Shown: piece after piece, positions 56,472 through 64,000 of the stretch
How positions within the stretch are numbered: the stretch's first letter is position 1
Layout: each line of letters opens with the position of its first letter
Source of the DNA: Achromobacter sp. B7
GTDB taxonomy: Bacteria > Pseudomonadota > Gammaproteobacteria > Burkholderiales > Burkholderiaceae_B
NCBI RefSeq assembly: GCF_003600685.1
Contig: NZ_CP032084.1
Span: forward strand, 2,294,001 to 2,358,000
Reading direction: 5' to 3'
DNA length: 64,000 nucleotides
Notes under the pieces: model-generated
Seen by the model: the letters and a program-made list of their open reading frames with translations, nothing else
Told to the model about the DNA's origin: nothing
Databases searched by the model: none
Program-made: the position numbers and the translations under genes

Positions 56472-56568
56472 CGGCGGCGTCCGGTACGCCTTGCCCCTGG
56501 CTTGGCATCTGGAAGTGCGACGGCGCGGCGCAGTCCTACCAACCCGCCAGCATCACAGGGTCAAGGCC

Positions 56569-57357
56569 CTACCGGCCCGCCAACGCATCCACCACGCGGC
56601 TCATTGCGCCCAACCCGGATTCGAATAGCGTTTCCAGGAACGGTCCCGCGTGGGGAAGCACCACCGTCAGCACGGTGACGCCGATGATGAGCGTGACCGG
56701 AAAGCCGACCGAGAACACGGACAGTTGCTGGGCGGCGCGGTTCAGGATGCCCATCGCCAGGTTGATGGTCAGCAGCGCGCAAATCAGCGGCAGTGCCAGC
56801 AGCAGGCCGGAGACGAAGACGGTCTTGCCCCATTCCACCACGACGCCCCAGCCGTTCTGGTGCAGCTGGATCGCCGCGACCGGCAGCGTGTCGAAGGATC
56901 GCACCAGGGCGGCCAGCACCAGCAGGTGGCCGTCCAGGGCCAGGAAGGTCAGCATGGCCACCATGTTGAACAGGCGCGACAGCACAGCGGTGTTGGCGCC
57001 GGCGCTGGGGTCGAAGAACGAGGCGAACGACAAGCCCATTTGCAGGCCGACGAATTCGCCAGCCGTCTGCACGGCGGCGAACACGATGCGCATCGTGAAG
57101 CCCATGGCGATGCCGATCAGCACCTGCTGCATCACCATCCACAGCCCGGCATACGAGCCCGGTGAGATCGGCGGCATGGGGTCCAGCGCGGGGCTTACCG
57201 CCACGGCCAGCACGAAAGACAGGCCGACCTTCACCTTGACGGGAACGGCGGATTCCGAGAACAGCGGCGCGGTGCCGATCAGCGCCAGGATACGCACGAA
57301 GGGCCAGAGAAACTGGCCGATCCAGCCGTTGAGCTGTTCGAGCGTGAAGGCGATCAT
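56569..57357 (-). CDS. fliR: Flagellar export gate protein FliR
   Basis: 262 residues, six membrane helices, part of the FliPQR export gate core. N-terminus MIAFTLEQLNGWIGQFLWPF and RILALIGTAPLFSESAVPVK; ends LESGLGAMSR-type tail. Last gene of the minus-strand operon; the T6SS module begins 36 bases past its stop. No clear terminator was seen between them. Confidence 0.96.
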   Translation of the reverse strand: MIAFTLEQLNGWIGQFLWPFVRILALIGTAPLFSESAVPVKVKVGLSFVLAVAVSPALDPMPPISPGSYAGLWMVMQQVLIGIAMGFTMRIVFAAVQTAGEFVGLQMGLSFASFFDPSAGANTAVLSRLFNMVAMLTFLALDGHLLVLAALVRSFDTLPVAAIQLHQNGWGVVVEWGKTVFVSGLLLALPLICALLTINLAMGILNRAAQQLSVFSVGFPVTLIIGVTVLTVVLPHAGPFLETLFESGLGAMSRVVDALAGR

Positions 57358-57391
57358 GGGGAGACGTCCGGGGCCGGGCGGCGCGGGCCGC

Positions 57392-57661
57392 TCAGGACAC
57401 CAGCATGGGAATCTGGCCGATCAGCTGCCGGATGTAGTCGACCATGACGCCGATGAGCCACGGGCCCAGCAGCACCAGCACGCCGCACATGGCCAGCAGC
57501 TTCGGAATGAACGACAGCGTCATTTCGTTGATCTGCGTGGCGGCCTGGAAGATGCTGATGACCAGGCCCACCACCAGCACCACCAGCAGCAGCGGGCCGG
57601 CCATCGCCAGGACGATCTTCATCGCCTGGTAGGCCATGGTCATGACGGTTTCCGCGGTCAT
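57392..57661 (-). CDS. fliQ: Flagellar export gate protein FliQ
   Basis: 89 residues with two membrane helices: AYQAMKIVLAMAGPLLLVVL and IPKLLAMCGVLVLLGPWLIG. Typical FliQ length. 34 bases before fliR in the direction of transcription. Confidence 0.97.
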   Translation of the reverse strand: MTAETVMTMAYQAMKIVLAMAGPLLLVVLVVGLVISIFQAATQINEMTLSFIPKLLAMCGVLVLLGPWLIGVMVDYIRQLIGQIPMLVS

Positions 57662-57677
57662 GGCGATTGCTCCGGCG

Positions 57678-58469
57678 TTATTGGTAGAAGCTCTGGGCCA
57701 GAGAGCCCATCAGCAGGTTCCAGCCATCGGCCAGCACGAACAGCATCAGCTTGAACGGCAGCGCCACGGTCACGGGCGGCACCATCATCATGCCCAGCGC
57801 CATCAGCACGCTGGCCACCACCAGGTCGATGATCAGGAACGGGATGAAGATCGTGAAGCCGATCTGGAACGCCGTCTTCAATTCGCTGGTGATGAAGGCG
57901 GGCACCAGGATGCGCAAGGGCACCTGCGACGGGTCTTCCAGCGCGGGCTGCTTGGCCAGGTTGGCGAACAGCGACAGATCGTTCTCGCGGGTCTGGTGCA
58001 GCATGAACGTACGCAGCGGACCGGCGGCGCGTTCCACGGCGGTTTCGAACTGGATCGACCCTTCGGACAAGGGCTTGTAGGCGTCGGCGTAGATCTTGTC
58101 GAACACCGGCGACATCGTATAGAAGGTCAGGAACAGCGCCAGCCCGATCAGCACATGGTTGGGCGGCGACATCGCCGTGCCCATCGCGCTACGCAACAGG
58201 CCCAGCACGATGATGATGCGGGTGAAGCCCGTCATCATCAGCAAGGCGGCCGGCAGGAACGACAAGGACGTCATCAGCAGCATCGTCTGCATGCTGAGCG
58301 AATACGTCTCCGAGCCGTTGGGGCCGGGGGTGGCCGTCAGGGCGGGCAGGGTGGCCTGGGCGACGACTCCGGCGGGAAAGAGGGCCAGGCCCAGCACCGC
58401 GGCGGCGGCCAGCAGGGGCAGCGCGCGCGGGCGAGCAGGCAGGAGTGTCGTGCGAGAGAGAAAGCTCAT
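57678..58469 (-). CDS. fliP: Flagellar export gate protein FliP
   Basis: 263 residues with a cleavable signal peptide ([20 protein letters not shown]) and the family motifs [20 protein letters not shown] and [20 protein letters not shown]. Follows fliO. Confidence 0.97.
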   Translation of the reverse strand: MSFLSRTTLLPARPRALPLLAAAAVLGLALFPAGVVAQATLPALTATPGPNGSETYSLSMQTMLLMTSLSFLPAALLMMTGFTRIIIVLGLLRSAMGTAMSPPNHVLIGLALFLTFYTMSPVFDKIYADAYKPLSEGSIQFETAVERAAGPLRTFMLHQTRENDLSLFANLAKQPALEDPSQVPLRILVPAFITSELKTAFQIGFTIFIPFLIIDLVVASVLMALGMMMVPPVTVALPFKLMLFVLADGWNLLMGSLAQSFYQ

Positions 58470-58496
58470 GGGTGTCGCAAAGATGCGCGTGTCGCG

Positions 58497-58820
58497 CTAG
58501 CGGCGCTTGAGCGCCTGGCCCAGCTTGGCCGCGAAGGCCGCGGCGGGCAAGGGCGAACCCTCCGGCATCTGGCCGGCGGGCAGGGTATGCAGCGTGGTGA
58601 GCTGGTTCGGGCCTACGCCCACCACCAGCCAGGTGTTGTCGATTTCAACGACGACGATGCTTTGGCGCGTCCCAACGGGCAGGCTGGCCACTTGCTTGAG
58701 CAGGTTGCCGCCGCCGCGCTGGGTCAATCCGGCCCGCCGCGCCAGCCAGGCCGATACCAGGATGGCGGCCACCACCAGCACCAGGCCGATGATGACGCGC
58801 AGCAGGGCGGATTCAGTCAT
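58497..58820 (-). CDS. fliO: Flagellar biosynthesis protein FliO
   Basis: 107 residues: one membrane helix (VIIGLVLVVAAILVSAWLA) and a cytoplasmic part with LLKQVASLPVGTRQSIVVVE, typical of FliO, which helps FliP assemble. Short, but standard for the family. Confidence 0.94.
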   Translation of the reverse strand: MTESALLRVIIGLVLVVAAILVSAWLARRAGLTQRGGGNLLKQVASLPVGTRQSIVVVEIDNTWLVVGVGPNQLTTLHTLPAGQMPEGSPLPAAAFAAKLGQALKRR

Positions 58821-58832
58821 GGCGCCGGACTG

Positions 58833-59399
58833 CTAGCGGCGGTTGTTCAAGCGGTTGATCCGCTCGGACGGGGTAATGATGTCGGTCAGGCGGATGCCGT
58901 ACTTGTCTTCCACAACCACGACTTCGCCTTGGGCGATGAGGTAGCCGTTCACGAAGATGTCCATCGGCTCGCCGGCCAGGCCGTCCAGCTCGACCACGGA
59001 ACCCTGGCCCAGCTGGAGCAGGTTCTTGATGGTCAGGCGGGTGCGTCCCAGTTCAACCGTCAACTGGACGGGAACGTCCATGATCAGGTCGATGTCGGTA
59101 CCGGTGCCGCTTGTGGCGCCGGCCAGCGGCTTGAACACCGACTGCGCCGCCGATTGCGCGGCGGGGGCAGCGGGGGCAGCGGCCGGTGCGGGAGCAGCCG
59201 GTGCCGGCGCGGGCGCCGGTGCCGCAGCAGCGGGAGCGGGCGCCGAGGCGGTTTGTTCAGCCATCGCGGCCGCCCAGTCGTCCTGCGGCTTTAAGCCGTC
59301 GGCTTGCGTGGGCGGGTTGGCGCGGGATTGTTCGGCGAGCGCGTCGGCCCAGTCGTCGGCCGGGGACGAGCCGGAGCCAGGCTCGTTCTTGTCAGTCAT
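58833..59399 (-). CDS. fliN: Flagellar switch protein FliN
   Basis: C-ring protein, 188 residues. N-terminal 100 residues carry repeated DDWADALAEQ/DDWAAAMAEQ elements and an Ala/Pro linker; the SpoA domain follows with DLIMDVPVQLTVELGRTRLT and DIITPSERINRLNNRR. The first 8 bases overlap the end of fliM, so the two are coupled. Confidence 0.96.
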   Translation of the reverse strand: MTDKNEPGSGSSPADDWADALAEQSRANPPTQADGLKPQDDWAAAMAEQTASAPAPAAAAPAPAPAPAAPAPAAAPAAPAAQSAAQSVFKPLAGATSGTGTDIDLIMDVPVQLTVELGRTRLTIKNLLQLGQGSVVELDGLAGEPMDIFVNGYLIAQGEVVVVEDKYGIRLTDIITPSERINRLNNRR

Positions 59400-60399
59400 G
59401 GTCGGGGGCCTCGTTTGAATCGGTATCGTAGGTAAACATGTTCTGTACGCGTAGCGCGTACTGGCCGTTGAAGACGCCGTAGCCGCATTCCATCAGCGGC
59501 ACGCCATCCACATTGGCAATGATGGTCTCGGGCACGTCCACGGGAAGGACGTCGCCCACCTTCAAATTCATCAGTTCGCGGATCGAGGACGGGATGCGCG
59601 CAAATTCCGCCACCACGTCGATATCGGCGCTGCGCACCTGGCGCGACAGCTGCTGCGACCAGCGCTGGTCAACTTCTTCCAGCGTGGTTTCCTGCAGCGG
59701 CCGCGTCAGCAGATCGCGCACCGGCTCGATCATGGAATAGGGCAGGCAGATGTTCAGGTCGCCGCCGGTCGCGCCGAATTCGATATGGAACGAGGTGACG
59801 ACCACCACTTCATTGTTGCCGGTGATGCTGGCGAACTTGGTGTGCATCTCCGAGCGCACGTACTCGAATTCGATCGGATAGACGGGGTCCCAGGACTTGC
59901 CGTAGCTTTCCAGGGTCAGGTTGAGCAGGCGCCGGATGATGCGCTGCTCGGTCGTGGTGAAGTCCCGGCCTTCGACGCGCGTGTGGTAGCGGCCATCGCC
60001 ACCGAACAGGCTGTCGATAACCAGGAACACCAGGTTCGGGTCATACGTGAACAGCGCCGTGCCACGCAGCGGCTTCATCTGAATCATGTTCAGATTGCTG
60101 GGCACGGGCAGGTTGCGTTCAAAGTCCGCGTACTTCTGGATCTTGATCGAGCCGACGGTAATGTCGGCGCTGCGGCGCATGAAGTTCAACAGCACGTTGC
60201 GCATATGCCGCGCAAAGCGTTCGTTGATGAGCTCCAGCGTCTGCATGCGGCGGCGCACGACGCGCTCGGGCGAGCTCAGGTCGTAGGCACGCGCGCCATC
60301 ATTGGAGTTCGCGGCCGCCGACTTGCTATCGCTCTCGCCGGTAACGCCGGCAAGCAGCGCATCGACTTCGTCCTGCGAAAGAAATGCCTCGTAGGCCAT
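59392..60399 (-). CDS. fliM: Flagellar switch protein FliM
   Basis: C-ring protein that binds CheY-P. 335 residues. N-terminal CheY-binding peptide FLSQDEVDALLAGV (the consensus LSQxEIDALL), middle domain with SLFGGDGRYHTRVEGRDFTT, C-terminal SpoA domain. Two bases after fliL. Confidence 0.97.
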   Translation of the reverse strand: MAYEAFLSQDEVDALLAGVTGESDSKSAAANSNDGARAYDLSSPERVVRRRMQTLELINERFARHMRNVLLNFMRRSADITVGSIKIQKYADFERNLPVPSNLNMIQMKPLRGTALFTYDPNLVFLVIDSLFGGDGRYHTRVEGRDFTTTEQRIIRRLLNLTLESYGKSWDPVYPIEFEYVRSEMHTKFASITGNNEVVVVTSFHIEFGATGGDLNICLPYSMIEPVRDLLTRPLQETTLEEVDQRWSQQLSRQVRSADIDVVAEFARIPSSIRELMNLKVGDVLPVDVPETIIANVDGVPLMECGYGVFNGQYALRVQNMFTYDTDSNEAPDHD

Positions 60400-60401
60400 A
60401 C

Positions 60402-61019
60402 TTATTGCACCACGAACGCCGTGAACAGTACGTCGGTGACATACTGGCCGTCGGGCAACGGCGAGAACGGACGGTTGACCGCGACCTTGATCGCGTTGGC
60501 CATGTCGGTCTTGCCTTGCTGGGTCTGCACGCCGGTGGGCGATTGCGACGACAGCACCATCAGGATGCGGCTGCGCACTTCAGGCATGTACTTTTCCAGG
60601 CGCGTGCGGGTCTGCTCGTCGCTGACGCGCAGGGTCAGGCCCACGTGCATGATGCGTTCGGTGTCGGCGTTTTGCAGCGTGACGGTGAATGCTTCGATGG
60701 GCACGAAGATCGGCGCGGGCACGGCGATGGGGCCGGCGGGCGGCGCAACAAACGTGGTCGGGGTGGCTTGCGGGCCTTGGCCGGGCTGACCCGGCTGGCC
60801 GGGTTGGCCGGGCTGGCCGCCGGGCACCTGGCCCACGCCCAATTGCACGGCAGCGCCGGCGGGCGGTTGCTGCATGCGCTGCGTGATGAACCAGGTTGCG
60901 CCGGCGCTGGCGCCTGCAACGATGAGCAGGACCAGAAGGCCCAGCAGCAGGCGAAGGACGCCGATGCCGCCGGATTTCTTGGCGCCCGACGGCGCGGTAA
61001 TAGGTTTGGTAGTCGCCAT
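60402..61019 (-). CDS. fliL: Basal-body protein FliL
   Basis: 205 residues: one membrane helix (LRLLLGLLVLLIVAGASAGA), a Gly/Gln/Pro repeat linker (QPGQPGQPGQPGQ), and the periplasmic stator-associated domain with PIFVPIEAFTVTLQNADTER. 170 non-coding bases separate it from fliK; no convincing promoter was found there. Confidence 0.95.
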   Translation of the reverse strand: MATTKPITAPSGAKKSGGIGVLRLLLGLLVLLIVAGASAGATWFITQRMQQPPAGAAVQLGVGQVPGGQPGQPGQPGQPGQGPQATPTTFVAPPAGPIAVPAPIFVPIEAFTVTLQNADTERIMHVGLTLRVSDEQTRTRLEKYMPEVRSRILMVLSSQSPTGVQTQQGKTDMANAIKVAVNRPFSPLPDGQYVTDVLFTAFVVQ

Positions 61020-61189
61020 CTCGGTTTCGATGCGTATTAAGCCGCTGGTGAAAACGGATTCTTAGTGGATGAAAGCATTCTGCCCCAAAGTGCGTCTCGC
61101 CTTGGAGGCGAAAAACAGGGCGAAAGCCGCGTATCTCAAGCTATTGCTGCACCGCCCGCTTCCGTTGCCGGTCGCGGGCCGCGTGTTTA

Positions 61190-62572
61190 TCAGGCAAAGG
61201 TGTCGACCAGTGCGTTGGCGTTGCGCGACACCGTCACGGTGGGCGCGGCGATATCGGCCGATGCCTCGGCGACCGCCGATCCATTGCCCGACTGCCGATG
61301 CGATCCGCCATTGCCTTGTTGCTGTGCGAATTCCTGCTGCGCGGCCTGCTCGCCCACGCTGGTCTGGCCCAGCGAGATACCGGCTTGCCCCAGCGCCTGT
61401 TGCAGTTGCGGGATCGCGGTTTCGATGGCCTGGCGCACGGAGGCATGCGCCGACACGAACGACGCGCTGGCCACGCCATCCGACAGGTTCAGGCTGACGC
61501 GCAAGGGGCCCAGGTCGGGCGGGTCCAGGCGCAACTCGGCGGTCTGCATGCCCTGGCGTGCGTTGGTGCTCATCATGACGACCTGCTGGCCCAGCTCGGT
61601 GCCCCAATGCGTGCCGCCAACGGGCGTGGCGACCTGCATCACCAGCGGTACGGCCGGCGGAGCGATGGCAGCTTGGTTCACGACCGGCGCGGCCTGGCGC
61701 TGGCTGGCGGCGGCAAGCGCCTGGGCCAGGTTGTCCTGCGGCGTGGCGCCATGTTGCGGCGCCTGGAATTGCGGCGCGGTGCTGTTCAGGGCGGCCGTCA
61801 ATTCCTCTTCGGTGTGGGCGGGCAACGTCGTCGTGTGCTCGGCGGCAGCGGCGTGCGTGTCGCGCGCCACGCGCGGCAAGGGGATCTCGGGCGCCAGACG
61901 CGGCGCATCGGCCTTGGCCGTGGTGGGCGCGGCGGGCTTGGCGGCCGGCGCGGCGTCCGCTACCGGGGGCACGGCGCTGCCCGGTTTGACGGCGCTGGTC
62001 AGGATGGGTTGCGCGGCCTGGGCGTCGCGCGCGGCGGCGGCAAGGGCAGCTTCGGCCTGGACGGCGGTGGCGGCAACCGGCGTGCGCGGGGTGGCGGGTG
62101 CATCGGCGGCGGTCAGCGCGGCGGTCAGGATGGCTGCGCCGTTGCTCATCGCGGTGGCGGCGGACTCGGCGGTGCCGCGTGCCAGCTGCACCTGTTCGGC
62201 GGCCTGCGCCGCCAGTTCCAGCGTTTGCTGCGGCAGCGCGGCAACCGGCTGCTGCGCGGCGGCCACGGCCAGCGCGCCGGCTTCGGCCGACGTGGCGGTC
62301 TTCACGGCTTCGTCGATGGCGCCCGAGGCGGCCGATTCGGCCTTGCCGGCGGCGTCGTTGCCAGCGTCACCGGTGTTTGCATTCTTGGCGGGCGTTTTGG
62401 CGCCGTTGTTCGCGGGGCGCGAATCGGCGGACGGCTTCGGGCGCTGCTGGGCCAGCACGTCGGAAAAGCTCGGGCCTTTCTTGTTCGCGGGTGCGGACTT
62501 GGCACCCAGCGCGTCGGCGATGGACGTGGGCGCAAAAGGCGCGACGGTGGGCAAGGGCAGGGGAGCGGTCAT
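61190..62572 (-). CDS. fliK: Hook-length control protein FliK
   Basis: 460 residues. N-terminal two thirds are Ala/Thr/Pro-rich and act as the ruler; the conserved Flg_hook domain near the C-terminus reads ELRLDPPDLGPLRVSLNLSD and ASASFVSAHASVRQAIETAI. It switches FlhB to filament substrates once the hook is full length. 24 bases after fliJ. Confidence 0.95.
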   Translation of the reverse strand: MTAPLPLPTVAPFAPTSIADALGAKSAPANKKGPSFSDVLAQQRPKPSADSRPANNGAKTPAKNANTGDAGNDAAGKAESAASGAIDEAVKTATSAEAGALAVAAAQQPVAALPQQTLELAAQAAEQVQLARGTAESAATAMSNGAAILTAALTAADAPATPRTPVAATAVQAEAALAAAARDAQAAQPILTSAVKPGSAVPPVADAAPAAKPAAPTTAKADAPRLAPEIPLPRVARDTHAAAAEHTTTLPAHTEEELTAALNSTAPQFQAPQHGATPQDNLAQALAAASQRQAAPVVNQAAIAPPAVPLVMQVATPVGGTHWGTELGQQVVMMSTNARQGMQTAELRLDPPDLGPLRVSLNLSDGVASASFVSAHASVRQAIETAIPQLQQALGQAGISLGQTSVGEQAAQQEFAQQQGNGGSHRQSGNGSAVAEASADIAAPTVTVSRNANALVDTFA

Positions 62573-62596
62573 CTGGGGCTTCCTGTTAGGTATTGC

Positions 62597-63046
62597 TTAA
62601 TGCATCCCGGCCTGGCGCTGGACCAGGCGGGCGGAATATTCATCATTGGCGCGTTGTTCGCGGCGCGATTCCACGACGGCCTGCGCGCGCAGTTCGCGCT
62701 GCGCCAGGGCGTCGTACGAGCTGAGCTTGCGCTTTTCCTGTTGCCAGTACTGGCGGCCCTTGGCCAGGTTGTCATCGGCCTGGCGCAACACCGCCTGCTG
62801 CTGGCCGATGGCGTCGTCCAGGGTGCCGATAAAGCGCTGGTAGTTGTGGCAATCGCTGGCCGACATGCCGGTCGTCATGGCCTGTTGCAGACGTTCCAGG
62901 TAGTCCTGGCGATAGTCGCTCAACATACCCAGCTGGCGCTCGGCGTTGGTGCGTTCGGCGCTGAGGCGGCCCAACAGGCGCGCGGCTTCGTCCGTGCTTT
63001 CCTTGGCCAGGTTGATCAACATGTCCAAGGGCAATTGGCTAGGCAT
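62597..63046 (-). CDS. fliJ: Flagellar export protein FliJ
   Basis: 149-residue antiparallel coiled coil, the stalk of the FliHIJ ATPase: [39 protein letters not shown]. Overlaps the end of fliI by 8 bases. Confidence 0.95.
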   Translation of the reverse strand: MPSQLPLDMLINLAKESTDEAARLLGRLSAERTNAERQLGMLSDYRQDYLERLQQAMTTGMSASDCHNYQRFIGTLDDAIGQQQAVLRQADDNLAKGRQYWQQEKRKLSSYDALAQRELRAQAVVESRREQRANDEYSARLVQRQAGMH

Positions 63047-64000
63047 AGGTGTCCCTTAACTCGAAACTGGCGCGCAACTGGTTGACGGCTTCGTCGTAGC
63101 CGATGTTCTCGCCGATGTCTTGCTGCAAGAAGGCTTCCAGGCGCGGATAGCGGGCGATGGCTTCGTCCAGCTGCGGATCGTTGCCCGCCGCGTAGGCGCC
63201 CACCGCGATCAGGTCGCGGTTGCGCTGGTAGCGCGACAGGTTCTGCTTGAAGCGACGCACCACGGCGAATTGCTGCGGCGTGATCAGCGACGTCATAGCG
63301 CGCGAGATCGACGCCTCGATATCGATGGCGGGGTAGTGGCCGGCTTCGGCCAGATGGCGCGACAGCACTACGTGGCCGTCCAAAATGGCGCGGGCCGAAT
63401 CGGCGATGGGGTCTTGCTGGTCGTCGCCTTCGGCCAACACCGTGTAGAACGCCGTGATGGAACCGGCCTTGCCGGACGGCCCCGGTGCACCCATGCCGGC
63501 GCGTTCTACCAGCATCGGCAGCTTGGCGAACACCGACGGCGGGTAGCCCTTGGTGGCGGGCGGCTCGCCGATGGCCAGCGCGATTTCGCGTTGGGCCATG
63601 GCGTAGCGCGTCAGCGAATCCATGATCAGCAAGACGTCCAGCCCCTGATCGCGAAAATGCTCGGCCAGGCGGGTGGCATAGGCCGCGCCTTGCAGGCGCA
63701 GCAGCGCGGACACGTCGGCGGGCGCGGCCACGACGACCGAGCGCGCCAGGCCCTCGGGGCCCAAGTTGTGTTCGATGAATTCCTTGACTTCGCGGCCGCG
63801 TTCGCCGATCAGGCCCACGACGATGACGTCGGCCTTGGTGTAGCGGGCCATCATGCCCAGCAACACGGATTTACCCACGCCCGAACCGGCGAACAGGCCC
63901 ATGCGCTGGCCGCGTCCCACCGTCAACAAACCGTTGATGGCGCGCACGCCCGTGTCCAGCACGGTGTCGATCGGCGCGCGCGACAAGGGGTTGATGGGCA
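63039..64000 (-). CDS. fliI: Flagellar export ATPase FliI, 5' end outside the window
   Basis: Hexameric ATPase of the export apparatus. About 320 residues are visible and the frame runs off the right edge, so roughly the first third is missing. Walker [19 protein letters not shown], Walker B-type [20 protein letters not shown], and the upstream [20 protein letters not shown] show the family. The first visible residues are internal, not a start. Confidence 0.96.
   Translation of the reverse strand, partial: PINPLSRAPIDTVLDTGVRAINGLLTVGRGQRMGLFAGSGVGKSVLLGMMARYTKADVIVVGLIGERGREVKEFIEHNLGPEGLARSVVVAAPADVSALLRLQGAAYATRLAEHFRDQGLDVLLIMDSLTRYAMAQREIALAIGEPPATKGYPPSVFAKLPMLVERAGMGAPGPSGKAGSITAFYTVLAEGDDQQDPIADSARAILDGHVVLSRHLAEAGHYPAIDIEASISRAMTSLITPQQFAVVRRFKQNLSRYQRNRDLIAVGAYAAGNDPQLDEAIARYPRLEAFLQQDIGENIGYDEAVNQLRASFELRDTYA

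Larger units (their letters stand above)
48718..56533 (+). other. T6SS vgrG-effector-immunity module inside the flagellar locus
   Basis: Five plus-strand genes (vgrG, lipase effector, three immunity genes) between aer and fliR, with 4-base overlaps between the first three. None is a motility gene. On the right the similarity to the immunity repeat stops abruptly at about 56533, 36 bases before the fliR stop. I saw no transposase, integrase, tRNA or direct repeats at the ends, so mobility is not shown; entry by homologous recombination or vgrG-island exchange is an inference. Confidence 0.7.
53000..56533 (+). repeat. Tandem triplication of the immunity gene, period 1211 bp
   Basis: Starts at 53000, 54211 and 55422, each 1211 bp apart. 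The 11-base spacer TAGGCAGCGAT is the same between copies 1-2 and 2-3. The last 550-600 bases of each copy are almost the same in all three. Differences cluster: copies 1 and 2 differ mainly around 53205-53280 and its equivalent in copy 2; copy 3 differs through 55563-55905. Such blocks suggest gene conversion or recombination with outside alleles. Confidence 0.9.

Noticed and set aside
48700..56600. Insertion sequence, integrase or att site at the edges of the T6SS module
   Set aside because: No transposase or integrase frame, tRNA or flanking direct repeat was seen; the mechanism of entry is left open.
61020..61100. Sigma-28-like element before fliL (TAAGAATC-N11-GCGGCTTA, minus strand)
   Set aside because: Five or fewer matches in each box and fliL is normally a class 2 gene; not strong enough to call.
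1..64000. tRNA, rRNA or riboswitch genes
   Set aside because: None recognised by eye; a covariance-model scan would be needed to exclude small RNAs.

Overview
The window looks like the chromosome of a GC-rich beta-proteobacterium of the Alcaligenaceae, most like Achromobacter or Bordetella. This is inferred from the lipoyl-fused LpdA, the flhDC-motAB-che-flhBAF gene order, the flagellin and the base composition. Nearly all of the window is one flagellar and chemotaxis regulon. No rRNA, tRNA, insertion sequence or CRISPR array was seen.

Layout. 1-1651: end of lpdA (pyruvate dehydrogenase E3), then a strong terminator and a cluster of short tandem repeats around a small YjfB-like motility gene (1900-2091, minus). 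2354-3235: unknown membrane protein (minus). 3573-5252: flagellin fliC (minus) behind a sigma-28 promoter, then a methyltransferase (5509-7113, minus) and the sigma factor fliA (7289-8044, minus). 8045-8475: AT-rich divergent control region. 8476-27483 (plus): flhDC master regulator, motAB stator, a CheY-like regulator, cheA, cheW, an MCP, cheR, cheB, cheY, cheZ, a soluble MCP and flhB-flhA-flhF. FlhF is very large. 27484-27790: octamer repeat array and a two-way terminator. 27791-29445 (minus): flgN, flgM, flgA. 29623-40238 (plus): flgBCDEFGHIJ and flgKL (rod, hook, rings, hook junction). 40382-48672 (plus): three transmembrane MCPs, a small lipoprotein and an Aer-type receptor. 48757-56471 (plus): a type VI secretion cargo module made of vgrG, a lipase effector and three tandem immunity lipoprotein genes, the last one broken. 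56569-64000 (minus): fliR, Q, P, O, N, M, L, K, J and the C-terminal two thirds of fliI.

How it works together. FlhDC would switch on the export gate, basal body and FliA. FlgM holds FliA until the hook is finished. FliA then reads class 3 promoters. I find four matching elements with 11-bp spacers, upstream of fliC, flgM, flgK and aer, which share a -10 close to GYCGTTAY. The receptors feed CheA/CheW, and CheY, CheZ, CheR and CheB complete the signalling loop.

Most unusual points: the T6SS cargo module inside the flagellar locus, with mosaic triplicated immunity genes and a vgrG start site buried in a perfect 13-bp inverted repeat; 18 head-to-tail octamers with G-quadruplex potential after flhF; an FlhF with a long C-terminal extension and no FlhG next to it; repeat arrays on both sides of the YjfB-like gene; and MCP genes with nearly the same signalling-domain DNA.
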